This document shows positions 9,153 through 16,014 of a stretch of DNA of 54,109 nucleotides, piece after piece. The position numbers were made by a program, and so were the translations under genes. The number at the start of each line of letters is the position of its first letter. Position 1 is the first letter of the stretch. The stretch covers positions 1 through 54,109 of IMG/VR virus record IMGVR_UViG_3300024343_000019, one strand, 5' to 3'. This DNA comes from a virus. The notes under the pieces were generated by a model. That model searched no databases, was not told where the DNA came from, and was given only the letters and a program-made list of their open reading frames with translations.

Positions 9153-9160
9153 TATTTATG
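9153..9160 (-). promoter_or_regulatory. late-type promoter for 8479-9126
   Basis: The minus strand reads CATAAATAC, one mismatch from TATAAATA, 27 bp upstream of the ATG at 9126 and just beyond the terminator of the large RNA. Late fibre transcription can therefore restart independently of the RNA. Confidence 0.7.
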
Positions 9161-9186
9161 CTATTTTAAAAATTAAATATGTATAT

Positions 9187-9212
9187 AAAAAAACCCGCCA
9201 CAGTGGCGGGTT
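9187..9212 (-). terminator. intrinsic terminator of the large RNA
   Basis: An 8-bp stem, AACCCGCC/GGCGGGTT with a 5-nt loop, is followed on the minus strand by seven T. It ends the transcript that starts near 10125. On the plus strand the T-run is poor, so the direction is clear. Confidence 0.85.
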
Positions 9213-9538
9213 ACTTTATGCGGGCTGAGATTACACCGTATTATGAGAGCCTTTGGTCATTACCGTTAGCCTTGCGAGCCACGTTCTACCTTTATCCACT
9301 AATATGCCTTTCAGCTATACTAGTATCTCTCAGTGCTGCCTTTTTTAGAGTCTGGCGTTTGACTCGTCGTATAATGCTATTCGTCCCTCAATCTTCCGTT
9401 TGCCTTGCGAGCAGTTCACAGTCGCTAAACCGTTACGTCTTCTTTCCGAACAACTACCTCCACCTTGCGAGTTTCAGTAGACCCAATTCACTTGCGTGTC
9501 AGGTGTTAAGCACCTTTCACATTATACCGGGACAGTCT

Positions 9539-9619
9539 TTCGCTTTTATATCAAAACAGGGATTGAACCTGTGCCGATTCCTTAGAAGGGAATTGCTCTA
9601 CCGCTGAGCTATTTGCGAA
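9539..9619 (-). ncRNA. tRNA-Arg(UCU)-like domain embedded in the large RNA
   Basis: The minus strand folds as a tRNA body. The D-stem is GCTC/GAGC with a GG-containing loop. The anticodon stem is ATTCC/GGAAT with loop CTTCTAA, giving anticodon TCT at 9586-9584. The T-arm is ACAGG-TTCAATC-CCTGT. The acceptor stem is abnormal: only AAA/TTT stacks directly, then a 9-nt bulge (GATATAAAA), then TTCGC/GCGAA. No CCA follows. The domain is enclosed by CTGGGACAG (9642-9634) pairing with CTGTCCCGG (9535-9527). It therefore looks like a structural tRNA mimic within the larger RNA and not a free tRNA gene, although processing cannot be excluded. Confidence 0.75.
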
Positions 9620-10131
9620 CCTACTAAGATGTGCTGTCCCAGTTGCACCATACCTTGTTAGATACAGTATACAACACATCTTCTGTCTTTCGTCTTGCGG
9701 ACTACTCAACCTTACTTCACGACTCCAGGTCCTACCCTTTCACCGTTTGTAATGCTACATTGCCCTTGTTTGCGGACTCGGACTCTGTAACTACCAGTTG
9801 GTTTTTACTGTTCACCGTTTTGGCTATACGCTGTAGAACCGCCAAGTTCCTTATCGCTCACCGACTGGCTCTGCGACTATCCTTTCGGACAGCATATACG
9901 GTTTACCAGTTACCGCCCACCCACAGACGGAAGTTGCTTTCGGTTTTAAGGCCGAGTCAACTTTAACCCTGGCTTGTATAGATGAACCATTGCTGGCGCA
10001 GGTTTATAGGAAGCCCTGCTTTGGGAGTGTTACCACTCTTATTCTAATGACGCTATACCGCCAATCCCTCTAGCACAATGTGCTTTTGATTACATTGTAA
10101 ACAGAAACACATTCGCTTTCGTTATGTTCTT

Positions 10132-10160
10132 AATATAGTATATGTGAGAGTGAAAGTCAA
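10132..10160 (-). promoter_or_regulatory. sigma70-type promoter of the large RNA
   Basis: The minus strand has a -35 TTGACT (10160-10155), a 17-nt spacer and a -10 TATATT (10137-10132). An A/T-rich upstream stretch with several A-tracts could act as an UP element. This is a host-polymerase promoter and not a late TATAAATA element, so expression is expected early. Confidence 0.8.
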
Positions 10161-10193
10161 TAGTTTTTTTCACTTTTTTTAAATTTTTTTCAT

Positions 10194-10220
10194 AAAAAAA
10201 GCAGGGCCGAAGCCCTGCTT
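10194..10220 (-). terminator. intrinsic terminator after the capsid gene
   Basis: A GCAGGGC/GCCCTGC stem with a TTCG loop on the minus strand is followed by a T7 run. It sits 23 bp after the stop of the major capsid gene and separates the head operon from the large RNA promoter. Confidence 0.85.
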
Positions 10221-10242
10221 AAATTGGTTGCTACCGTTCCTA

Positions 10243-11403
10243 TTATTGGAATGATAGTGCGCTGCCTAGAACACCGATCTTTGATAGGTAGTCTGCTGCG
10301 TTACCTAGTGATGATGCTTGGTTGTTTAGCTCAACATAGCCGTAACGTGTCATGAATGATACTGTTGGCTCGAATGTTGCTGGATCTAGAACTGTACCTG
10401 AGCTCATTAGAGGGATGTATGGGCAGTAGAATGCTGCTGCGTCCATTTCGCCATCGCCTTTGTAACCTACTAGGATGTCTGCATCGTCTGCTGCATACTG
10501 GTTTACAAACACTTTCATTGTGCCGTTTAGAGTACCAACGAACTTTGTATTTGTTGGTGCTTCGAATGGGCCTTCTGTTGTGCGAGCAAATGCTGATGTA
10601 GTTGCTGACTGTAGAACAGTTAGGATTGTTGGTGAAACTACTACGTAGTTACCTGCGCCACGACGTGTGCGTGATGCGATTAGGTTTGCTGAGCGGTTGA
10701 TTAGAACTGCTAGAGCTGCGTGTTGGTCACCAACGAATGTTGCTTGACCTGATACGTTACCTTGGTCGTATGTATCTGTTGCTGTGCCTGCTAGAGCTAG
10801 TAGAGAAGCGATGATTTCCTGATCGATCTCTGCTGTGATCTCTTGTGCAAGTGCTTGCATGATTTCTGCTTCTACGTCTAGGCCGTGCATTGAGTTAGCA
10901 TCTTGTGCTGCTTCGAATGTCCAACGTGCTGATAGCTTACGTGTTTTAGCTTCAACAGTTTGCTTTAGGACTTGGATTGACATACGGCGACCAGCTTCAG
11001 CTTCTAGAACTGATGTTGGTGCTGGTGCTGAACCACCAAAGCCTGAATAGCCTGCTGCGATTGCGAATGGTGATAGTGCTTCATCACCAGCGTTAACGCC
11101 TGCTGCTGTTTCTGAGTAACGTACACGTAGTGTGTGGATTTGGCCTACTGGGCCAGTCATTGGCTGAACACCAACAAGTTCGTTTGCAATAACAGTTGGC
11201 ATAACACGACGGATTACTGGAAGGATAACTTTGTTTAGTGTTGCAATGTTTCCTGCCATTGTTGTGCCTGATAGTGCGGCTTCTGAAAGGTAGCTCTTTG
11301 TGTTCTCAAGAACTGTTTCCATTACTACCTTTTTGTTGCCTTTTAAACCATCAGTTAGGGCTTCTTTTGCTGCACCCCAGTTTTCAAATAGGTTTTGTGA
11401 CAT
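10243..11403 (-). CDS. 23: major capsid protein gp23
   Basis: This is the HK97-fold capsid subunit of T4-like phages, which builds the hexamers of the head. The diagnostic gp23 blocks are IANELVGVQPMTGPVGQIHT (about residues 72-91), EAKTRKLSARWTFEAAQDA, HGLDVEAEIMQALAQEI, and the C-terminal VGYKGDGEMDAAAFYCPYIP with SFMTRYGYVE. At 386 aa it is clearly shorter than T4 gp23 (521 aa), as in the more distant T4-like phages. In T4 the precursor's N-terminal part is removed by gp21; the first 60 or so residues here are helical and polar and probably serve the same purpose. It is preceded by AAGGAG 10 nt before the ATG, lies 15 bp after gp22 and is followed by a strong terminator. No separate gp24 vertex protein is visible in the window. 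Confidence 0.97.
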   Translation of the reverse strand: MSQNLFENWGAAKEALTDGLKGNKKVVMETVLENTKSYLSEAALSGTTMAGNIATLNKVILPVIRRVMPTVIANELVGVQPMTGPVGQIHTLRVRYSETAAGVNAGDEALSPFAIAAGYSGFGGSAPAPTSVLEAEAGRRMSIQVLKQTVEAKTRKLSARWTFEAAQDANSMHGLDVEAEIMQALAQEITAEIDQEIIASLLALAGTATDTYDQGNVSGQATFVGDQHAALAVLINRSANLIASRTRRGAGNYVVVSPTILTVLQSATTSAFARTTEGPFEAPTNTKFVGTLNGTMKVFVNQYAADDADILVGYKGDGEMDAAAFYCPYIPLMSSGTVLDPATFEPTVSFMTRYGYVELNNQASSLGNAADYLSKIGVLGSALSFQ

Positions 11404-11418
11404 TTGGTATACTCCTTA

Positions 11419-12513
11419 TTAATTGATACCAGCTAGTTTTTTAAGGTTAATAATTTCGGCTTCGCTTTCAGTATCCTGTGTGCGGGCCTTGTTACCTGTG
11501 ATCTCAGTCTTCTGAGTCTCATTGATGATTTGCGCTTTTGGTGCTTTAACTGTTTCGTTAAGCACTGTTGGCAGATACTTGTTGTAAGCAGCCTGTAGTT
11601 TTACAGTAGCTACTGACTCAAGTAAGTTTGCCATCAAATCACGCTTATCTTTTGATAGAGGGCTTAGAAGTTCATCCATTTTTGCTTTACGTGCATTTGA
11701 TTCTGCAATACGTGCTGCTTTTTTATGTTCTGCTTCAATTAGTGCCTCTTTTTCAGAAATTACACTTTGTGATTCAGCAAGTGCTGATTTCACTGATAGT
11801 AGTTCCTGTGATAGCTTAGAAATTTGTGTGCCTTCGGCTAGGTGTGAACTCATAAATTCAGCTGCAAATGTTTCGAATAGTTTGCGACCAAACATATTCT
11901 CTTTTGCAGTTTGAATGTCTTCTTTAAGTGTTGATAGCTCTGATGTTAGTGTTGATTCTACAATCTTAGCTAGTTTAGCACTTGCTTTTGAGACGAACTC
12001 ACGTTTAGCTTCAGCAATCATTTCTTTACCTTCTTTCACCAGACGAACTTTTTCTGCAATAAGTTCTTTTTTGTCTTGGTGGAATTCGTTAAGTTCTGAA
12101 GTTAGTTGCTCCATTACGAAGTCTTCTAGCTTCTCGAAGTTTGATTCTTGAAGTTTACGATCTTCACGTAGTTCTGCGATTTCTCTTTTTAGAGTTTCCA
12201 TTACGAACTGATCTAGAAGTGCAGCATGTTCTTTTAGCTTACGCTGATATTCAACTTTTGCTGAAACTGCTGCCTTTTTATCTTCAGCAAATTCTACTAG
12301 TTCTGCTTTAATTGTATCTGATAGCATTGCATCTAGTGCTTCCACCATTTGCTCTTTATCTGATTCATAACGATTTGCAAACTCTTCACGTAGTTCTGCT
12401 GTGATCTCTTCACGTGCTTCAGTTAGCTTGGAATTCCAAGCCTCTGAAAGTGTTGAACGTACTTCTTCACTTAAAACTTCTGAACTTAGGAGTTGTTCGA
12501 TTGCATGAGCCAT
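11419..12513 (-). CDS. 22: prohead core scaffolding protein gp22
   Basis: It forms the internal scaffold on which the prohead assembles and is degraded by gp21 during maturation. The 364-aa protein is almost entirely charged alpha-helix with heptad patterning (many Glu/Lys/Leu, for example ELREDRKLQESNFEKLEDFV), the expected coiled-coil scaffold character. The C-terminal region (LLSPLSKDKRDLMANLLESV then AYNKYLPTVLNE) matches the conserved end of gp22 in T4-like phages. The ATG overlaps the gp21 stop by one base (TAATG), and its AGGAGA ribosome-binding site lies inside the last codons of gp21, so the two are translationally coupled. Confidence 0.92.
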   Translation of the reverse strand: MAHAIEQLLSSEVLSEEVRSTLSEAWNSKLTEAREEITAELREEFANRYESDKEQMVEALDAMLSDTIKAELVEFAEDKKAAVSAKVEYQRKLKEHAALLDQFVMETLKREIAELREDRKLQESNFEKLEDFVMEQLTSELNEFHQDKKELIAEKVRLVKEGKEMIAEAKREFVSKASAKLAKIVESTLTSELSTLKEDIQTAKENMFGRKLFETFAAEFMSSHLAEGTQISKLSQELLSVKSALAESQSVISEKEALIEAEHKKAARIAESNARKAKMDELLSPLSKDKRDLMANLLESVATVKLQAAYNKYLPTVLNETVKAPKAQIINETQKTEITGNKARTQDTESEAEIINLKKLAGIN

Positions 12514-13151
12514 TATCTTCTCCTAATGTCTAGGTTGTTTATAAATTTAAGTACCTCTTCTTGCAGGTACTTTTGTGCGGCTTTATCGTGGTTAGTTGCT
12601 TTTGCAACGTCCATTAGAATATTTCCGCGCTTGCCATTCATGATAGCTTCGTATAGTGGGTCTGGATAAGCATCAGGTGCTGATGGGTTAGCCACGATAT
12701 CAACAGTTTGAATATCAAACTCTGATACTAGACCGCTTTCATTGACGTTGCCGCTACCACGACTTGACACGCCAAGTTTTACTCCATTCTCCAATAATGT
12801 GCGACAAATGTTGCCCATTGGGGTTGGTAGTAACTTAAGGCGACCGTAACCATCTGCGCCGTTCATCCACATTTTTTCAATAACGTGACTTACACGGTCT
12901 AGGTTAACTTGTAGATCATCTGGATGATCTGCTTCGCCTAAAACTGAATAACCAGATTCGATTTTGCTTTGAACTGATTTAACTGCCTTTGCAATTTCTG
13001 ATACTGGATAAACTCGTTGGTTTTGATTGCGTTTGTCACCCTGAACAAAGATACCCTCCATGAACAAGTTTTTACCGCCGCGGCCGTCTTCACGTGCCTC
13101 GGTTACGATACTTGCTTGATCAAATGTTAGGTGTTCTCTAAGTGGACGCAT
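12513..13151 (-). CDS. 21: prohead maturation protease gp21
   Basis: This serine protease cleaves scaffold, core and capsid precursors inside the prohead. At 212 aa it has the T4 gp21 size. The conserved segments are FMEGIFVQGDKRNQNQRVYP (about residues 30-49), a His in LGEADHPDD (about residue 77) and a Ser in LGVSSRGSGNV (about residues 131-141), followed by DIQTVDIVANPSAPDA. His and Ser in these contexts are the catalytic residues of the family. It lies 3 bp after the acidic core gene and overlaps gp22 by one base. The end of the protein (LDIRRR) carries the gp22 ribosome-binding site in its codons. Confidence 0.93.
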   Translation of the reverse strand: MRPLREHLTFDQASIVTEAREDGRGGKNLFMEGIFVQGDKRNQNQRVYPVSEIAKAVKSVQSKIESGYSVLGEADHPDDLQVNLDRVSHVIEKMWMNGADGYGRLKLLPTPMGNICRTLLENGVKLGVSSRGSGNVNESGLVSEFDIQTVDIVANPSAPDAYPDPLYEAIMNGKRGNILMDVAKATNHDKAAQKYLQEEVLKFINNLDIRRR

Positions 13152-13154
13152 CTT

Positions 13155-13973
13155 TTATCTCTTTGCCTTTGGTGCTGCTGATAGACTTGCACCTTCGCCT
13201 GGGTGTTTGAAACCTGACATTGATGCTGCTTTTGGTGCTGAACGGCCTGCTTCTTTGCCGCCTGTGAAATCTACTGGGTCAGCTTTTGTATTGTTACCCT
13301 TGCCACTAAATGGATCCTCTAGGCCTTTGCTTACTGGTGATGCTTTACTGTCATCGCCAGCTGGCATGTCTACAGGGTGGATAGCTTTGTCTTTGCCAAC
13401 TTTGTGTAGTTCAGCTGATTCTTCTAGTTCTTCAGCTTCTTCTTCTAGTTCTTCTTCGTCAGCTTCAAAAGTAAATTCTTCTTCAACTTCTTCTTCGTCG
13501 TCGCCCATGTCCATGTCATCCATGTCGTCCATGTCGTCGTCCATGTCGTCGCCCATTAGCTTTGCAAATTCTGCTTTTAGGTCAGCTAGCGCATCTTCAA
13601 CACTCATCATAGCATCTTCAACACCGCCTTCGCCGCCTTCTGCGTCGAAACCGTCATCTGCTGCTAGTTCCATGTCTGCGTCTAGTTCGCCTTCATCTTC
13701 ATCTTCAGCTTCACCGAATGCTTCTTCAGCTTCGATTTCTTCGTCTGCTGTTTCAATGTCGTTTAGGAAGTCATCTGATTCTTCATCGCCAAATGCTTCT
13801 TCTAATTCTTCTTCTGCGATGTCATCTTCAACGATTTCATCTTGCTCAACAAGATCACTCCAGATCTCGCGAGCTTTTTCAACAAAAGCCTCATGTAGTA
13901 GATCTTCAGCTGATGCTGAATCACCGTTCACTAGGCTTTCAATGATCTTTGTATAACGATCTTGAGCTCTCAT
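13155..13973 (-). CDS. acidic prohead core protein (gp67/gp68-like)
   Basis: Residues about 1-40 (YTKIIESLVNGDSASAEDLL and HEAFVEKAREI) match the helical N-terminus of T4 gp67. The middle, about residues 45-180, is one of the most acidic tracts in the window, with long Glu/Asp runs including four DDMDD-type repeats. The C-terminal 80 residues are Gly/Ser/Lys-rich and basic. At 272 aa it is much longer than T4 gp67 (80 aa) and may combine the gp67 and gp68 roles, since no other core gene lies between gp20 and gp21. Like gp67 it would be packed in the prohead core and cut by gp21. It has a good AGGAG site and a perfect late promoter about 115 bp upstream. Confidence 0.8.
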   Translation of the reverse strand: MRAQDRYTKIIESLVNGDSASAEDLLHEAFVEKAREIWSDLVEQDEIVEDDIAEEELEEAFGDEESDDFLNDIETADEEIEAEEAFGEAEDEDEGELDADMELAADDGFDAEGGEGGVEDAMMSVEDALADLKAEFAKLMGDDMDDDMDDMDDMDMGDDEEEVEEEFTFEADEEELEEEAEELEESAELHKVGKDKAIHPVDMPAGDDSKASPVSKGLEDPFSGKGNNTKADPVDFTGGKEAGRSAPKAASMSGFKHPGEGASLSAAPKAKR

Positions 13974-14051
13974 TGTTAAATCTCCTTTTCTATATAGGTG
14001 TAGGTTATAACATTATTATTTAAGACACTTTGGTTCAGACCATAACGAAAT

Positions 14052-14065
14052 GCGGTTAAAACCGC
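14052..14065 (-). other. hairpin in the head-operon leader
   Basis: GCGGT/ACCGC with a TTTA loop (minus strand) lies about 25 nt downstream of the predicted late start. It resembles the leader hairpin before the giant fibre at 4538-4553. A role in mRNA stability is likely but unproven. Confidence 0.45.
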
Positions 14066-14088
14066 GATTTTGATATAGTCTTAAAATT

Positions 14089-14096
14089 TATTTATA
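14089..14096 (-). promoter_or_regulatory. T4-type late promoter of the head operon
   Basis: The minus strand reads TATAAATA exactly. It lies between the small basic gene and the acidic core gene and would drive core protein, gp21, gp22 and gp23 as one unit ending at the terminator at 10194-10220. Confidence 0.8.
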
Positions 14097-14107
14097 AAAT
14101 AAGCGTT

Positions 14108-14311
14108 TTATTCAGCGTCTCCAGGACTATACATATCCTTAAATTGCTCTACTTCTCGCTGATGTTCAGCACGTTTCATTTCACGACTATTGCGCATTTT
14201 ATTAATATGCTTTAGCGTTAAACGTGGGCGGCGAGTGTCATCAATTTTCCAAGTGCCATACTCGTCATCTTCTGCTTTACGTGTTCCGTTATCTACTTCT
14301 TTAAATCTCAT
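14108..14311 (-). CDS. small basic protein between portal and core genes (67 aa)
   Basis: I do not recognise this protein. The start chosen is the ATG at 14311, which overlaps the end of the portal gene by 11 bases; an upstream in-frame start at 14362 would lie deep inside the portal gene. The protein (MRFKEVDNGTRKAEDDEYGT...) is highly charged, with a basic middle (RRPRLTLKHINKMRNSREMK) and no membrane segment. It occupies the position of T4 gene 67 but lacks its acidic character, while the next gene down looks like gp67. A head-assembly role is plausible only from position. Confidence 0.65.
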   Translation of the reverse strand: MRFKEVDNGTRKAEDDEYGTWKIDDTRRPRLTLKHINKMRNSREMKRAEHQREVEQFKDMYSPGDAE

Positions 14312-15971
14312 TTTCTGCTCCCCCTGTGGTGCCGCCAAGTGGTGATTCACCGCCTGCTTCAATATCTAAATCTCCGCCTAGGTCCTCGCCCTCTTCGCCA
14401 GTATCAAATTCTGTTGGTTCAAACCCTTCAACATCACCGGCGCGGACACCTAGCCCACCTAGTTCACCTTTGGCATCAAACCCGTCTGATCCTTCGTGAT
14501 CTCCACTTTCTTCACGCCACATGCGCTCGTTTTCTTTAATCTCATCTTCGTTCAAGCCCAAGTACTTGCTGAATAGGAATCTACGGCTTAGATAACTTAC
14601 GCCTTCTAAGCTACCAAATACACTGGCACGTGCTGCTTCAATTTCAATCTCACGGTACTGACTAAAGCTCTGTGGCTCAGTAAAGTGTAAGTCAAAAAGA
14701 CTACTTGGAATTTCAATACCTTTGTGTTTAAGGAAACGTTTAAATTCTTTATCTAAACTTGGCTGTAGAACTAACTGTAGTCGCTCACAATATTTACTGA
14801 AACGGAATTCCTGAATAAGTGCCGTTCCTACTTTACCGTCTTGATATGTTGCCGTACCATCCTCTGGACCTGTTGGTAGATAGCTACTTGGAATACGTAA
14901 ACCACGCATTAGTTTGTTGTTGAAATACTTTAGGTCGTCAATCTCACCCAAGTTGTCGCCGCCTGGCAACACTTCAACTTTACTACCACGCCCTTCTGCG
15001 GTTTGAGCGAAGAAATAGTCTTCCATAATACTTAATGGGTTGTATGCTGCATCAATAATATTTGTGCCACCGCCTGTTTTATTTGGAATACGTGTCTGGT
15101 GTACTTCGTTCTTAACACGCTCAACAAAACCCATTGCTTTGTGTGCTGGCATGTTACCAACGTCAATGTAGAACACACGGCGCTCTGGCGCACGTTGAAC
15201 ACGATAGATAATAATACTATCTTCCAGTAGTTCCTTTTGCTTGTATACTTTAAAAATGCTGTCTAAGATACTATTGCCAAATGGCCAGTTAGCACTCATA
15301 CCATCTGTTAGTGCAATGTGTACAACGTGTGCTGCGTCAACTGCATACTCAGTATTGTTTGAACTATAGCCGCCCTGATAAACACCTGATTGTGCTGACA
15401 GTGCTGTAGTAAATGACGTTGAACCTGCACCAGCCATGTTGTTTAGCTTTTTAGTATCAGTAGTAACTAAATCTGTTAAATTTAGGTTGATATTTTTTAT
15501 CATATACTGATCAATTTCTTTGCCTTTGCTCTCGTTGACAATGGCTTTGCTCACATCAGCTGGATCAACCCAGATTAGTTTATATGTCTCTGGATCACGA
15601 ATAAACAACTGATCGCCGTATTTGATAGATGAACGGAATACCCCAAACATTCTGCGTTCCCAATCATTAATATTGCACCACTGATTCAATGCTGTAGTGA
15701 TAGCATTTACTTCGCTTTCAGTTGCATCATCCTTGTAATGTATTTCAAAAGGCAGGCGGGTGTCTGGATTTGTTTGTGTGGCAAATTCAGCGATAGTATC
15801 CAGTGCTGCGTTAATCTCACTGTCCATATCCATTTGGTCATACTGTGTATAACGCTCAACACGATTAGGCTGCCCGGAGTAAACCTCAGGCAACCAGCTT
15901 TGCCATCTATTTGCTCTAGCACGAATTCCATTGCTAGGCTCGTATTTTGTAAAATGCTTTTTCCAGCTCAT
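14301..15971 (-). CDS. 20: portal vertex protein gp20
   Basis: This is the dodecameric portal at the tail vertex through which DNA is packaged. The 556 residues carry the T4-like portal landmarks: YDQMDMDSEINAALDTIAEF (about residues 44-63), FRSSIKYGDQLFIRDPE, RAPERRVFYIDVGNMPAHKA, the region around YNPLSIMEDYFFAQTAEGRG, and LRIPSSYLPTGPEDGTATYQ. The C-terminus is acidic and Gly-rich (EGEDLGGDLDIEAGGESP), as in relatives. Length matches T4 gp20 (524 aa). The ribosome-binding site is weak. A late-like element lies about 25 bp upstream, so it probably has its own late transcript in addition to read-through from the tail genes. Confidence 0.96.
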   Translation of the reverse strand: MSWKKHFTKYEPSNGIRARANRWQSWLPEVYSGQPNRVERYTQYDQMDMDSEINAALDTIAEFATQTNPDTRLPFEIHYKDDATESEVNAITTALNQWCNINDWERRMFGVFRSSIKYGDQLFIRDPETYKLIWVDPADVSKAIVNESKGKEIDQYMIKNINLNLTDLVTTDTKKLNNMAGAGSTSFTTALSAQSGVYQGGYSSNNTEYAVDAAHVVHIALTDGMSANWPFGNSILDSIFKVYKQKELLEDSIIIYRVQRAPERRVFYIDVGNMPAHKAMGFVERVKNEVHQTRIPNKTGGGTNIIDAAYNPLSIMEDYFFAQTAEGRGSKVEVLPGGDNLGEIDDLKYFNNKLMRGLRIPSSYLPTGPEDGTATYQDGKVGTALIQEFRFSKYCERLQLVLQPSLDKEFKRFLKHKGIEIPSSLFDLHFTEPQSFSQYREIEIEAARASVFGSLEGVSYLSRRFLFSKYLGLNEDEIKENERMWREESGDHEGSDGFDAKGELGGLGVRAGDVEGFEPTEFDTGEEGEDLGGDLDIEAGGESPLGGTTGGAENEI

Positions 15972-15996
15972 CAGGGGTATACCTTTAATTATAGTG

Positions 15997-16004
15997 TATT
16001 TAGC
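15997..16004 (-). promoter_or_regulatory. late-like promoter before the portal gene
   Basis: The minus strand reads GCTAAATACA, two mismatches from TATAAATA. The same GCTAAATAC appears before the gene at 52146, which supports it as a genuine variant of the late element. Confidence 0.45.
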
Positions 16005-16014
16005 AAAAAAATAA

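Larger units (their letters stand above)
9187..10125 (-). ncRNA. large structured non-coding RNA, ~940 nt, GOLLD-like candidate
   Basis: This stretch has no credible protein gene but a complete RNA unit: a near-consensus sigma70 promoter (10132-10160), a predicted start near 10125 and an intrinsic terminator at 9187-9212. The minus strand is full of short helices capped by GNRA-type loops. Examples are GAGTG-GTAA-CACTC (10038-10025), TCC-GAAA-GGA (about 9890), AGGTG/CACCT (9515-9501) and CAC-GCAA-GTG (9498-9489). It also has recurring CTCGCAAGG and AACGG motifs and an internal tRNA-like domain (9539-9619) closed by a 9-bp helix. The region is more GC-rich than its neighbours. Giant phage-associated RNAs such as GOLLD, about 800 nt and often linked to tRNAs, are the nearest class I know. 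I could not align it, so family membership is a guess. Two plus-strand ORFs here look like shadows. Confidence 0.8.

Noticed and set aside
9539-9619. Ordinary phage tRNA-Arg gene
   Set aside because: The acceptor stem is interrupted by a 9-nt bulge, there is no CCA, and an outer helix embeds it in the larger RNA.
9179-9966. Two plus-strand ORFs of 142 and 111 codons over the large RNA
   Set aside because: No ribosome-binding sites, Ser/Leu/Cys/Arg-rich nonsense-like composition, and they lie antisense to a region with a clear RNA promoter and terminator.
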